64,000 nt of DNA from Deltaproteobacteria bacterium. GTDB lineage: Bacteria; Desulfobacterota; DSM-4660; Desulfatiglandales; HGW-15. Shown here piece after piece: positions 20,101-28,250 of the stretch. Under the pieces are notes generated by a model. The model ran no database searches and was not told where the DNA came from. It saw only the letters and a program-made list of their open reading frames with translations. Position numbers and translations under genes: made by a program. The stretch spans positions 18,852-82,851 of the forward strand of contig JAGVAP010000011.1 in assembly GCA_020060215.1 (NCBI GenBank). The letters run 5' to 3'. Within the stretch, counting starts at the first letter, position 1, and every line of letters starts with the position of its first letter.

Positions 20101-21891
20101 CGTTTGAAGGTCCTGAAACACCATGATGAACATCCGACCACGGCCGACCTGTTGCACCCCGACGACCGCGACACGAGAGAGGTGCAGAAAAGGATCTCCG
20201 AACTTGCCGCCGGGCTTCGTCTGCGGATCCCGCTGGTCCGTGTGTCTCACCTGCCGGGCCTTCACGAAAAGACCAGACAGGAACGGAGGGAGGCTGAGCT
20301 CCCTCTGCTGAACAAGGCCGTCGAGCAATGGGCGGAGCGCAGAAACGGAAACCGATCGGCGGTGAGGATCGAGTGGGAGCCCTCCGGGCGACCGGCGGCA
20401 TGGATCGGCGATGAAGCGGTGGGCGTCTCCCTTGCCCACGATGCGCGCTACTGCATCGTTGCGGTCGGGGCTGCTCCCCTCGGGTGCGACCTGGCCCCGG
20501 TTCTGCATCGCACGCTGGAGCAGTGGCACGCGCTCCTGGGCCCTTTCGGAAGGGCCCTGATCGAGGGGAACCTGGCCGAAGAGGAGATCGATCGCCGCGG
20601 GACGGCGCTCTGGGCCGCAAGGGAAGTCCTGCAGAAGCTGAACGTGAAGGAGACCCTGTCCATCGGACTTGAAAAGCCGAGCGAGGACACCCTCCTGTTT
20701 CTCTGCACGACGGAAAAGAGGGTGATCAAGGTTCTCGCCTTCCGGGCGGTCTTCACCCTGGGCGGAGAAGGGGTGGTCGCCCTGTCCGTAGGCGATTCCC
20801 AGGCTTCGATCATGGCCGACGATGCGCAAGCGGTCGACTATCCGGGGTATGAATCCCTGTTCGATCGGCAACATTTCAGGCTGATCAAAGGGGGTCCCCA
20901 GGGGCAGGCCGTCTTTGTTCACCGCTTTCCGGTCACGTTCATGCCGGTCGGACAACTCAGCCGGCACGTCTATTACTCCCACTACTTCTTCTGGGCCGGG
21001 ACGGTCCGTGAGGCCTCTGCCTGGCCCGTGCTGGGAAAGATCGCCGACCAGTTCTCGACCGGGAAATGGGGCGGCGTGACCAATTTTGCGGACCTGAAAA
21101 TCCTGGGAGAGGCAACGACTCACGACCTGGTTGAGGTGCGGATGTGGTCATCAGGCAACGGCGGCCCGCAGAACTCCGTCCTGGACCTGACCTACGACTT
21201 CAGGAAGGTGCTGCCGACGGGCGGATACGAGCGCCTTGCCTGGCTGGAGCAGAAAACGACCTGGGTGAGGATCCTCGATCACGGCGTCGCCAAGGTGGAA
21301 CCCTATCCCGATTATTATGCCGACTTCATTGATTACATGCTGCCCCGATACGATGGTCCCAACTCTCCGGAGCCGATCGCAGAGCCTCTTCAGCCGTTGT
21401 TCGAGCATGGGGGCGAGGATGATCTGTACATGGCCCCGCCCGGGCCCGCAGTCAAACCGGTCCTTCACAGCCAGTGGATAGAGACCTCCCTGGAGGAGGT
21501 CAACATCGTCGGAAATATCTACTTCGCCAACTACTACGCATGGCAGGGGAGGGTCCGCGACCGGTATCTGTATGATCTTATCCCGGACCATTTCCGGGGC
21601 ACCGGAGAGAAGGGGGAGCTGATCTGTCTGAACTGCCGCACAGACCACCTTCGGGAAGCGATGCCTTTTGAGCGCGTCGAGGTGAGAATGGCGCTGAAAG
21701 CGCTCAAGACATGTCGCGCCACCCTTCACTTCGAATACTTCAAACCCGGTCACGACGGCAGCCCCGTGAAGCTGGCCACCGGAAGACAGGAGGTGGTCTG
21801 GGTGCAGAGGGACGCCCAGGGGCGTCCCGTACCCCATCCTTTCCCGTCGGCGGTTCAGGCGGCCTTCCTGGGAGCGGTCGAGGCGAAATGA
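14104..21891 (+). CDS. Enediyne-type iterative polyketide synthase with fused thioesterase-like hot-dog domains
   Basis: A 2595-residue multidomain protein. KS residues 1-465: catalytic Cys216 in VDGACSSSLL, histidines in EGHGTGTAVGD and KSIIGHAKAAAG, plus the enediyne-PKS segments VIVGNSLTGEQSR and FPEVNEDTLAGGLSNTIAGR. AT about 590-890: FPGQGSQ and GHSLGEATA (Ser698). ACP: Ser1078 in DLNLDSIKSGEL. KR about 1455-1700: ATGGAKGITAE and NAWYAFSNE. DH about 1715-2010: LQDHCYNGSYLFPAVFGLEA. PPTase about 2080-2230: VSLAHDARYCI and GCDLAPV. Two hot-dog domains follow (about 2255-2400 and 2455-2590); the second has EVNIVGNIYFANYYAWQGR, closely like the stand-alone CalE7/SgcE10 thioesterases. Order and motifs match PKSE rather than PUFA synthase (one ACP, integral PPTase). 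The likely product is a linear conjugated polyene. No enediyne core-cassette genes are visible here. ATG 14104 is chosen for AAGGAG upstream. Confidence 0.9.
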   Translation: MDAKGTTLPIAVIGMGCRYPGADSPRQLWANVLSRRRQFRRIPKCRLPLEEYHHEDRREADRTYLRMAAVIDGFTFDWVSRRIPRSTYLATDVVHWLALETALQAVADAGYTVETFPGPRTGVIVGNSLTGEQSRSSTLRLRWPYVRKAFLAAARRSPLAAEEAGGLEKVLETYYKSAFPEVNEDTLAGGLSNTIAGRICNYLNLDGGGYTVDGACSSSLLAIATAASVLSAGDLDLALAGGVDISLDPFELVGFARTGALTSGEMTVYDRRASGFIPGEGCGFVVLKRYEDALRDGNDVYAVLRGWGISSDGGNASITAPSVPGQAEALRRAYAKAGYGAEQLRFIEGHGTGTAVGDRVEVEAIASLFTDLPLQRPPGRFCGITSLKSIIGHAKAAAGVGGFIKAVMAVNRRVCPPTAGCRTPNRVFEESAKRLFPVLMGKRFPPDETVRAGVSAMGFGGINSHVTIESAGGPSCRFDPEMDERALMVSSQDDEVFVLTADDESDLGAKCRALAVTVEGISYAELTDLAAGLGQKTDSRHRLRAAVVAGSPDELAGKLRRLHVILETGPLNPGRVYREESEHLWLGHPGKRPRVAFLFPGQGSQKLNMARFLVERFPWARELVERADLISGEFKTTPLSQIMFPPIDQAADAGQFESWFHELTLTANAQPAICLASVLWCRFLRELGITPAVVGGHSLGEATAFYAAGGFDETTLLRFAFTRGRAMTLPQEIAGAMLGLRCNRRQAEGLLGRISDGYVALANINAPDQVVASGELSAIEQLSRLAREEGIAASRLPVSSAFHCRLTSHAAKKLEEEASLPTRLSKPSIRLLSCMDGREIPGGHDLKNHFVQQVTSQVDFTALVESAARGSDILVEVGPGRVLTGLVGAILQGGGPPCLPVESSPFQTTDLNRLLATLFVHGLDIHWNGLYANRLVYPFVAPADRSFIGNPCETPLDVETADPPDTQAGARGLTASLLPGLGDVPLTTLRSYLEKRGPFLADVVRADLKSMAPEQPVADVEMRPPSMIRPDTTDPKQDRQVDRSAEEILYGLVEEVTGFPKETLTPEARLLDDLNLDSIKSGELIARFAKHFNLSGELDPAEWTNASLGRIVDLIVHRRSDQSGAGHKDRLLDIAEVLRTLLDQTSQITGIPSGDIPIDAPVGAGLKLEADQLHLVLTATSKVLKRDLNLDLQPLLHRSLEQIAEIVVRIARSGEKGDLRPVLHLSNTWVRELRIDVIESERPPLPPWYGKRAEDQWPNARVLVLGDDPEDEVCHAMERHLSRLGARVLVKSFDSARSVEFRRTVDGFSHFIAVLPRTARVSDPSEDDVKHMVHRLSFAAAPPPASHGPRRRNCLGFVQFGGGFFGIRPDAPFLDQCCATALAKSVYLERDDLKTRVIDFDPGIGAKDIAEKTILEMQGPQDFAEVGYDHRLIRRTPVANAIEPAQYDRDPITWSSKDVILATGGAKGITAECAFALARTLGTGMALVGRTPIPDPGAAGPEGEKILEILRRYSDQGLQARYYSCDICDRRSLAETVRQIQREMGPITGVIHGAGRNSPRRFHQVPVEEALKEVAPKVIGALNLLSLLQEAPPKIIVGLTSSIGITGMQGNAWYAFSNEALDLILRRYGANHPTTRTLSVAYSIWRDEGMGARMGSVQVLKRQGIDAIPTKEGVKRFIRLFLRNPGTHQVLVAARMTQMDTLGTPAAPPVEGARFLEKRIHYIPGVESAFLVHLSLEEDLYLQDHCYNGSYLFPAVFGLEAMAQAVAHVTGVTGFRGVRVENLLLRRPIIVDPEKGADIIVWAQAEERAAAEDPLSVRAGIARVGVDSNPDFFSATFIMGSWDSPHRQPPELPAEPLDLDPPTDLYRNTFLFQGPRFQRFDRVHLLERSSDDSGVAVISVRPSEEDCARLAFAGPEHHALLLGDPFQRDNLLQSVTLLVPQEGALPLSVRRWDIYPRRMSGQVRMLVQTRLLGLQQDEIDTSVESFDPSGLPAETLDGFRLKVLKHHDEHPTTADLLHPDDRDTREVQKRISELAAGLRLRIPLVRVSHLPGLHEKTRQERREAELPLLNKAVEQWAERRNGNRSAVRIEWEPSGRPAAWIGDEAVGVSLAHDARYCIVAVGAAPLGCDLAPVLHRTLEQWHALLGPFGRALIEGNLAEEEIDRRGTALWAAREVLQKLNVKETLSIGLEKPSEDTLLFLCTTEKRVIKVLAFRAVFTLGGEGVVALSVGDSQASIMADDAQAVDYPGYESLFDRQHFRLIKGGPQGQAVFVHRFPVTFMPVGQLSRHVYYSHYFFWAGTVREASAWPVLGKIADQFSTGKWGGVTNFADLKILGEATTHDLVEVRMWSSGNGGPQNSVLDLTYDFRKVLPTGGYERLAWLEQKTTWVRILDHGVAKVEPYPDYYADFIDYMLPRYDGPNSPEPIAEPLQPLFEHGGEDDLYMAPPGPAVKPVLHSQWIETSLEEVNIVGNIYFANYYAWQGRVRDRYLYDLIPDHFRGTGEKGELICLNCRTDHLREAMPFERVEVRMALKALKTCRATLHFEYFKPGHDGSPVKLATGRQEVVWVQRDAQGRPVPHPFPSAVQAAFLGAVEAK

Positions 21892-21906
21892 GTGACCCTC
21901 GCTGCG

Positions 21907-22770
21907 TCACAGGAACGTCTCCACCAGTTCCTCCGCCTTGGAAGGGTCCAGCTTCAGTCGGTTGAGGGGGCCCTTCCTGAGCGCAGGGACCCGCTCCTCG
22001 AAGGACTGCGCCTTGCCGTTGCGGTAGAAGATCCCAATGGGGACCCGGTCGCCCCACTCGCGGGACTTGTGGATGGCCGCCACCAGGTCCTCGGGGTCGT
22101 GTCCTTCCTCGTTCAGGTCGTAGATCCGCTCCTCATACCACCGGAAGGTGTGGATTCGGTCGAAGGTCACGCACGGCTGCAGCACATCCACCAGGGAAAA
22201 CCCCTGCACCTGCATCGCTTCCTTGATCAATCCGGTCAGATGCGGGATTCGTCCCGCAAACCCTCGGGCCACGAAAGGCGCCTCGAAGAGGGAGGCGATG
22301 GCGAGCGGGTTGAAGGGGGTCAGGAAGACCCCATGGCCCTGGACCTTGGTCACGAACCCCCTCTCGGTGGTCGGCGATGCCTGACCCAGGGTGAGACCGA
22401 AGACCTGGTTGTTGTGGGTGATCAGGGTGAGGTTCACATTCCGGCGAAGGGCGTGGATGAAATGGTTCCCCCCTTCTCCGTAGCTGTCGCCGTCGCCGCC
22501 GATGACGACAACGGGGATCCTCGTTTCGGCTATCCTGATTCCGGTCGCCACGGGGAGGGCCCGGCCGTGAAGACCGTTGAACATGTTCCCTCTCATGTAG
22601 TGAGGCAGTTTTCCGGCCTGGCCGATGCCCGAGACCATGATGACCTCGTGAGGCTTCAGGCCGAGTTCGGCCAGGGACTGTTTGACCGCTCTCAGGATGG
22701 AAAAGTTGCCGCATCCCGGGCACCAGGCAATGGGGAAGTCATTGTCGAAATCCTTTGGGGAACTCTTCAT
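21907..22770 (-). CDS. korB: 2-oxoacid:ferredoxin oxidoreductase, beta subunit (two-subunit type)
   Basis: A 287-residue thiamine-diphosphate subunit. WCPGCGNFSILRAV (about residues 16-29) is the N-terminal cluster/TPP region, and VIGGDGDSYGEGGNHFIHALRRNVNLTLITHNN is the Mg-TPP GDG-to-N motif (about 88-120). With the fused alpha/gamma subunit it oxidatively decarboxylates a 2-oxoacid (probably 2-oxoglutarate or pyruvate), reducing ferredoxin and forming the acyl-CoA, or runs in reverse. The ATG at 22770 overlaps the alpha-gene stop (ATGA). It converges with the PKS gene, leaving only 15 bases between the two stops. Confidence 0.88.
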   Translation of the reverse strand: MKSSPKDFDNDFPIAWCPGCGNFSILRAVKQSLAELGLKPHEVIMVSGIGQAGKLPHYMRGNMFNGLHGRALPVATGIRIAETRIPVVVIGGDGDSYGEGGNHFIHALRRNVNLTLITHNNQVFGLTLGQASPTTERGFVTKVQGHGVFLTPFNPLAIASLFEAPFVARGFAGRIPHLTGLIKEAMQVQGFSLVDVLQPCVTFDRIHTFRWYEERIYDLNEEGHDPEDLVAAIHKSREWGDRVPIGIFYRNGKAQSFEERVPALRKGPLNRLKLDPSKAEELVETFL

Positions 22771-24509
22771 CGGCCGAGCACCTCCTTCCTGAATCCCTCG
22801 ACGATCTCGGACGCCGTAAACGGCCTCCCCGTATACTTCAGGATGTGGGCGTCCGGTTTCCTCCCGAGCTCCATGGTCATGAGACGGGCGAACTGTCCGG
22901 TGAAATTGATCTCCGCCACCGCCCACCTCCGAGCCCCCTTCAATGCATTCTCGGCATGAATACGGGGGAAAGGCCAGATCTCGCCGAAGTGCACTCCCCG
23001 GACGTCCACACCATCCCTGTTGAGGATCTCGATCGCCTCCGAGACCGCGCCCAGGGTGGAGCCCCAGCTCACGAGCAGCAGCTCCGCCTTGGGATTACCC
23101 AGCGTCCTCGGGGGGGAGATCTCCTTCTCCATGCCGGCGAGCTTTCGAAAACGCTTCTCGTTCATCTCCCTTCGAACCTCGGGCTCTTCCGTGATGTGGC
23201 CCCATTCGTCATGTTCATGGCTGTCCGAGATCACCTCGAAGCCGAAGGCCGAAGGGATGGAGCGCGGGGATATGCCCGATTCCGTGACCGCGTACCTCTT
23301 GTACTCCTTGACCCCGCGGGCCTCCTCCTCGTTCACCAGATGCCGGTCGATCCGGATGGAGGAGACATCGAAGCGCTCTTCCGTGTAATAGCAGTCGGCA
23401 AGGTACTCGTCGGTCAGGATGACGACAGGCACATGGTACTTCTCCGCAAGGTCAAAACCCTTCACGGTCGCAGAGAAAGCTTCCCCCGGTGTGGCCGGCG
23501 CGAATACAAACCTCGGGAACTCTCCCTGGGACGCGTGGACCACGAAGAGCAGGTCGCCCTGCTCCGTTCGTGTGGGGAGTCCGGTGGCCGGGCCAGGTCT
23601 CTGTCCTTCCACCACCACGAGCGGCGTCTCGGAGACGGCCGCCAGACCGAAGGCCTCCGTCATGAGGCTGAACCCTCCCCCTGAGGTGGCGGTCATGGAA
23701 CGGACCCCGCCGTAGGAAGCGCCGATGGCCATGTTGATGGCGGCGATCTCGTCCTCCGCCTGTTCCACAACGAGATCGAAGGGCTCCCCGTGTTCCGCAA
23801 GAAACGTGAGGATGGCCGTGGAAGGACTCATGGGATAGGCCGTAAAGAAACGGCACCCTGCGGCGATCGCGCCCAGGCAGACCGCTTCATGCCCCGTGAT
23901 GAGCATCCTTGACGCCTTGTCGAGAGGCGAAAAGCCGGGCCGCTCCAAGGTTTCGGACTGCTTCACGGCCGCTTCATACCCGGCCTTGGCCGCCTTCACG
24001 TTTCGCTCCCCCGCTTCCCCTTCAAAACGGGAGGCCAGGTACTCTGTAAGGTATCTCAGGTCCCAGCCGATGATCCCCAGGGCGGCCCCGGCTGCGACCG
24101 TATTCGCGTAGACCCTGCTGCCGCCGGCTTCCTTGGCGATCTCCTCGAAGGCGAGCCCGACGACAGGATGACTTTGCCCCTCGGGCGGGCTGCCCTTCTG
24201 CGAGTCATAGAGGATGACACCGGAGGGGCCGAGTTCCTGGCTGTGCAGCCCTATGCTTTCTCCCGTCAGGGCGATCAAAAGGTCCAGCGGCAACGCATGA
24301 CAACCCACGGGTCTCCGGGTAACCCGCATGTGGAAGAAATTGTGACCTCCGCGGATGCGGGACTCCTTGTCCTGAAGCGCAAAGACATGCCAGGCTCCTC
24401 TGACGAAGACCTTCCCCAGGATCACCGAAAGGGTTTCTATTCCCTGGCCCGCTGCACCGGCAGCGAGCAGATTGAATTCAGAGACGCTGTTCTTGTGATT
24501 GGCAGCCAT
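22767..24509 (-). CDS. korA: 2-oxoacid:ferredoxin oxidoreductase, fused gamma-alpha subunit
   Basis: A 580-residue fusion. The gamma domain (about 10-190) starts FNLLAAGAAGQGIETLSVILG, and the alpha domain (about 205-575) contains GHEAVCLGAIAAGCRFFTAYPMSP, the segment that distinguishes KorA/OforA-type alpha subunits, and SMTATSGGGFSLM. The arrangement matches two-subunit enzymes such as Hydrogenobacter Kor. It binds the CoA acyl substrate and partners with the beta subunit encoded next. This is the second such enzyme in the window; the other is the four-subunit form at 31.6-34.2 kb. Substrate is uncertain (2-oxoglutarate most likely given the adjoining TCA genes). Confidence 0.88.
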   Translation of the reverse strand: MAANHKNSVSEFNLLAAGAAGQGIETLSVILGKVFVRGAWHVFALQDKESRIRGGHNFFHMRVTRRPVGCHALPLDLLIALTGESIGLHSQELGPSGVILYDSQKGSPPEGQSHPVVGLAFEEIAKEAGGSRVYANTVAAGAALGIIGWDLRYLTEYLASRFEGEAGERNVKAAKAGYEAAVKQSETLERPGFSPLDKASRMLITGHEAVCLGAIAAGCRFFTAYPMSPSTAILTFLAEHGEPFDLVVEQAEDEIAAINMAIGASYGGVRSMTATSGGGFSLMTEAFGLAAVSETPLVVVEGQRPGPATGLPTRTEQGDLLFVVHASQGEFPRFVFAPATPGEAFSATVKGFDLAEKYHVPVVILTDEYLADCYYTEERFDVSSIRIDRHLVNEEEARGVKEYKRYAVTESGISPRSIPSAFGFEVISDSHEHDEWGHITEEPEVRREMNEKRFRKLAGMEKEISPPRTLGNPKAELLLVSWGSTLGAVSEAIEILNRDGVDVRGVHFGEIWPFPRIHAENALKGARRWAVAEINFTGQFARLMTMELGRKPDAHILKYTGRPFTASEIVEGFRKEVLGR

Positions 24510-24929
24510 AGATCCAAGTCTCTCCTCTCCAGACAGCAGATTTTCGAACTGGTCCTTGCCGCAGCATGAGCCCCCTCGGGCGGGCTAAGAAACCCTGGAT
24601 TCCCGAAAGCGGGACACCTTTTTTACCGAGCCACCACTATACCCGCCGGTGAAGTAGGTGAAAGGTAGCCCTATCCCGTATTTTCAATCCCCTCTGTTCG
24701 TATCCGGCCGTTGGACATCGGTCCACTCCCCCGACTCGATCTCCTTTCTCCGGCCCGGGCCCCCCCATAATCTACAGTAAGAGGGGATCCTATATACAGT
24801 GAATATTCTATTTCAGTCCTGTTGCGAAGGTATTAATCGCAAGGAGTCCCCTTGCTTCGGGAAATCATCCGGCGTGGCAGCCAACGTAAATACGTTCCTG
24901 GTCCCGTTAAGGGAGGAGGTCGCTGGGGC
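24510..24929. other. Divergent promoter region between kor and the FemAB-like gene
   Basis: This 420-base gap separates divergently transcribed genes, so it must hold both promoters. An AT-rich patch CTATATACAGTGAATATTC (about 24791-24809) is the best -10-like stretch for the rightward gene, but no well-spaced -35 is clear. In-frame coding upstream of ATG 24930 (from TTG 24852) was judged less likely than the chosen start. Confidence 0.35.
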
Positions 24930-26051
24930 ATGAAAATGAGATTGGAGCCTGGTTACGGTGCAGAAGTCGACAGCGTCGACAAGGAGAGCTGGGAGTCCCT
25001 TCTCCGGGGGTTCGACGATGCGAATATCTACCAGACGTGGTCCTATGAAGCCGTGATCAGTGGAGAAAAAAAGGTGAGTCGTCTGGTGTTGAAGAAAGGA
25101 GGCGTGGTCACAGCGCTTGCGCAGGTCAGGCTCGTGAAGGTGCCGTTTACCCCCTTCGGGGCAGCCCACATCCGCGGCGGGCCGGTCTGGAGAAGGAAGG
25201 GGGAAAGGCCGAGCATGGAGATCTTCCGGCAGGCCCTTCGTGCCCTGCGGAACGAATATGCCTGCAAACGCAGGCTGGTCGTTCGAATCCTCCCCTCCCT
25301 TTTCAACCACCAGGCAGGGACATTTGACCCCATTCTCGAGGAGGAGGGATTCGACCGACTCTCGCTGGAGCCCGCGGACAGGACCCTGCTGATCAGGCTG
25401 GACAAGGACGTGGACCAACTGAGGAGGGGCCTGGACCAGAAGTGGCGAAACCGTCTGAACTATGCCGAGAGGCAGAACCTGGATGTGATGGAAGGGGACG
25501 AAGACCTCCTCTTTTCCGATTTCATCGACATCTACGATGAGATGCATGCACGAAAAAGGTTTGTGAAGACCTCGGATGTCCGTCAGTTCAGGGAAATGCA
25601 GGAGATCCTCCCGACCCCTCTGCGGATGCGGGTCTCCATGGCGTACTACGGGAAGAATCCCGCCGCCGGCCTGATCTGCAGCCCGATCGGGGACACGGGC
25701 GTGTGTCTCTTTGCCGCCACCGCCAATGCAGGACTGAACAGCCAGGCCTCTTACCTGCTCCAGTGGAGGACGCTCTGCTGGCTCCGGGAAAAAGGTGTGA
25801 AGTGGTACGATCTGAACGGGATCAGCCCTCAGGCCAATCCCGGGACCTACCGGTTCAAGGCCGGCCTCTGCGGAAAGAACGGCGCGGATCTTCGTCACCT
25901 GGGGACGTACGTGTCGCACGAGAACGCGATCGCCAGTAAGGTGATATGGCTCGCCAATGTCACCCGCAACCAGTACAGGAAAAGCAGGAGGATCGTAACC
26001 AGCCTCGTATACCAGCCCGGCGGAAAGGAGGGGCGAAGGAAGACCGGCTGA
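24930..26051 (+). CDS. FemAB/GNAT-like peptidyl- or acyl-transferase family protein
   Basis: A 373-residue protein of the FemAB-like double-GNAT fold: NIYQTWSYEAV near residue 35, IRGGPVWR near 78, LIRLDKDVDQLRRGLDQKWRNRLNYAER (about 150-178), and the C-terminal WYDLNGISPQANPGTYRFKAGLCG (about 290-313), typical of Fem-type proteins of the PF13480/FemAB group. Such proteins attach amino acids to cell-wall peptides or act in exopolysaccharide gene clusters; the substrate here is not evident. ATG 24930 follows GGGAGGAGGT (24911-24920) at ideal spacing. The gene stands alone between a divergent kor operon and a histidine kinase. Confidence 0.7.
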   Translation: MKMRLEPGYGAEVDSVDKESWESLLRGFDDANIYQTWSYEAVISGEKKVSRLVLKKGGVVTALAQVRLVKVPFTPFGAAHIRGGPVWRRKGERPSMEIFRQALRALRNEYACKRRLVVRILPSLFNHQAGTFDPILEEEGFDRLSLEPADRTLLIRLDKDVDQLRRGLDQKWRNRLNYAERQNLDVMEGDEDLLFSDFIDIYDEMHARKRFVKTSDVRQFREMQEILPTPLRMRVSMAYYGKNPAAGLICSPIGDTGVCLFAATANAGLNSQASYLLQWRTLCWLREKGVKWYDLNGISPQANPGTYRFKAGLCGKNGADLRHLGTYVSHENAIASKVIWLANVTRNQYRKSRRIVTSLVYQPGGKEGRRKTG

Positions 26052-26085
26052 GTTGCGGGTAACTCTCCCCCCTTTCTGACTCGAT

Positions 26086-26220
26086 AGAAGATGAGAAGAT
26101 GAGAGGTTTAGAAGTTGAGAAGAGAGCATGGGAACCAAAGACCGCATCTTCTCAACCGCTCGTCTTCTCACCCTCTTGTTTCTCAACTTCTCAACTTCTC
26201 ATCCTCTCAACTTCTCGTCT
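26086..26220. repeat. Intergenic GAAGTTGAGAA-word repeat with inverted arm
   Basis: The left arm repeats GAGAAGATGAGA and GAAGTTGAGAAG; the right arm repeats the complement (TTCTCAACTTC, several times, with CTTCTCATCCTCTC). The arms could form a long imperfect hairpin between the FemAB-like gene and the next kinase gene. No promoter is obvious in the gap. Confidence 0.7.
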
Positions 26221-26307
26221 TTGGCCTGACAGTTGCATGATCTGCTTCAGGGCGTGATCGCCTGAGAACGGGAGCGAAGCCGATCGTTTTCTGTAAGCAG
26301 AGTCGAC

Positions 26308-28179
26308 GTGACCTACCTGTCTTTACTTCATTTCGTCAGCTTTCTCATCTACCTGGGACTGGCATGCTATGTCCTGGGCAAGAGCCCGCGATCCCTCCTG
26401 AACCGGTTGTGCACGGTGATCCTCATCTGTTTTGCCATTTGGTGCATGGGGAAGACCGTCAGCCACAACCCGGGCACCCCTGAGCAGATCGCCCTTTTCT
26501 ACTGCGATGTCGTCATCATAGGCGCATGGACCTTCCCGGGTTTTCTCCTCTGGTTCGCCCTGGCGTTCACCGGCAGGGAGGGGCTGCTGAAAAAGTGGTG
26601 GGTCTACGGGGCCATCTTTTTCATTCCCGCAGGGGGAATCCTTCAGCAGTGGGCCTTCACCAACCTGCTGCTCTATGTAAAGCGGCCCTACGGGTGGGGA
26701 CTCCAATGGACCGGGGCCTACTGGAATCTTCTGCTGGTTCCCTACTTCTTGCTGGCCGTCTGTGCGGCCGTCGGCCTGATGCTCCATTTCGCAGCAAGGA
26801 CAGGGGACCAGTTGAAGAGAAAGCAGGGACTCATCATAGGGGTGGGGACCATCCTGCCGTTTCTCCTCGGTTACCTCACCAATATCATCCTCCCGCCGCT
26901 GGGCGTGGCACCGGTCCCGGACCTCGCGCAGAACACGGCCCTCATATGGGCCTTCGGTCTCGTCTATGCGATCGTCAAATACAGGTTCCTGGTCATCAGC
27001 CCCGAAACGGCGGCGGAACATATCCTCTCCACCATGGCGGACGCCCTGATCCTGGCTGAGCCGCGAGGCAGGATCGTGGCCGTCAACCAGGCCACCGCCG
27101 ATCTCCTGGGACATGAAAGGCGCGAACTGACGAAGATGAGGCTGGACGACATCCTCGAAAGCCGAAGCAGACGGGACTTGAAGGAGATCTGGACCAGGAA
27201 GGTCGTCAAAGGACGGGATGTGATGCTGAAGACCAGGGAAGGAGGGAGCGTTCCGGTCGGCTTCTCGAGCTCCCTGCTCATGGGAGAAGGAGGTTCCGTG
27301 GTCGGAGTCGTATGCATCGCAAGGGACATCACCGAAAGAAAGCGATACGAGCGGCAACTGAGAAAGGCCAAGGAGCAAGCGGAGCAGGGGAGCAGGGCAA
27401 AGAGCGAGTTCCTGGCCAACATGAGTCATGAGCTCAGGACGCCGCTGAACCACATCCTGGGATTCACCGAACTCGTTCTGGACCAAAAGGTGGGCGGTCT
27501 CAACGAGACCCAAGCCGAATACCTGGGAGATGTGGTCCGTAGCGGGAAACATCTCCTTGCACTAATCAATGACATCCTGGACCTCTCCAAGGTGGAAGCG
27601 GGGAGGATGATCCTGGAGCTCGAGGACGTCGACCTGAAGGAGGTGCTGGAAGGCAGCCTGATGATGGTCCATGAAGGGGCCCTGAAAAAACAGATCCGGA
27701 TCGAGAAAGCGATGAACGGGGTCGATGGAATCTTCAGGGCGGATGAGCGGAAACTGAAGCAGGTCCTCTGCAACCTGCTCTCCAATGCCGTGAAGTTCTC
27801 CCCGCAGGGCGCGGTCGTCACCCTGCGCGCGGATATGGTCGCCGCACCCGCGTCGGAACCCCCCGTCGGAGGATCGGCCGGTGATCAGTCGGGTCCGATA
27901 CCGAAGGGCGGCCCGCCTGCGGAGGGGCCCACCACCCATCTCGAGGTCTCGGTCGAAGACGAGGGCGTCGGTATCCGGCCGGAGGACCTCGAACGGATCT
28001 TCAACCGTTTCGAGCAGGCGGGAGGGCCTTCGTACCGCCGGTCGCAGGGAACCGGGCTGGGGCTTTCGCTCACGAGGGAGCTGGTCAGACTGCAGGGGGG
28101 AAGGATCCGGGCCGAAAGCGAGGGGGAAGGGAAAGGGAGCCGGTTTAGGGTGGTCATACCGATCGGCAGGGCCGGGTGA
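26308..28179 (+). CDS. 7TM-sensor histidine kinase with PAS domain
   Basis: A 623-residue kinase. Residues 1-225 contain about seven hydrophobic helices of the type found in histidine kinases with a 7TM N-terminal region (HFVSFLIYLGLACYVLG; WTFPGFLLWFALAFTG; YRFLVISPETAAEH at the exit). A PAS domain (about 235-350) precedes HisKA with KSEFLANMSHELRTPLNH (phosphoacceptor His), then HATPase: NLLSNAVKFSP (N box), DEGVGIRPEDL (G1), GTGLGLSLTRELV (G2). Autophosphorylates from ATP in response to an unknown membrane or intracellular signal; no response regulator is adjacent, so it is an orphan kinase. Starts with GTG at 26308, where the first helix begins. Confidence 0.85.
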   Translation: MTYLSLLHFVSFLIYLGLACYVLGKSPRSLLNRLCTVILICFAIWCMGKTVSHNPGTPEQIALFYCDVVIIGAWTFPGFLLWFALAFTGREGLLKKWWVYGAIFFIPAGGILQQWAFTNLLLYVKRPYGWGLQWTGAYWNLLLVPYFLLAVCAAVGLMLHFAARTGDQLKRKQGLIIGVGTILPFLLGYLTNIILPPLGVAPVPDLAQNTALIWAFGLVYAIVKYRFLVISPETAAEHILSTMADALILAEPRGRIVAVNQATADLLGHERRELTKMRLDDILESRSRRDLKEIWTRKVVKGRDVMLKTREGGSVPVGFSSSLLMGEGGSVVGVVCIARDITERKRYERQLRKAKEQAEQGSRAKSEFLANMSHELRTPLNHILGFTELVLDQKVGGLNETQAEYLGDVVRSGKHLLALINDILDLSKVEAGRMILELEDVDLKEVLEGSLMMVHEGALKKQIRIEKAMNGVDGIFRADERKLKQVLCNLLSNAVKFSPQGAVVTLRADMVAAPASEPPVGGSAGDQSGPIPKGGPPAEGPTTHLEVSVEDEGVGIRPEDLERIFNRFEQAGGPSYRRSQGTGLGLSLTRELVRLQGGRIRAESEGEGKGSRFRVVIPIGRAG

Positions 28180-28250
28180 CGATCCGCCGGATGGGTGAAA
28201 TGCATGGGCGGGCAAACCATTATTCCATCATTCCAGGAGTCCGGTTTACA

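Noticed and set aside
14104..21891. Polyunsaturated fatty acid (PUFA) synthase or polyunsaturated hydrocarbon synthase
   Set aside because: PUFA synthases carry several tandem ACPs and place PPTase, enoyl reductase and other parts in other proteins. Here there is one ACP, a KR-DH-PPTase order, and PKSE-specific KS and DH motifs.
26086..26220. CRISPR-like array
   Set aside because: The repeats are short words in two opposite orientations with irregular spacing and no unique spacers, and there are no cas genes.
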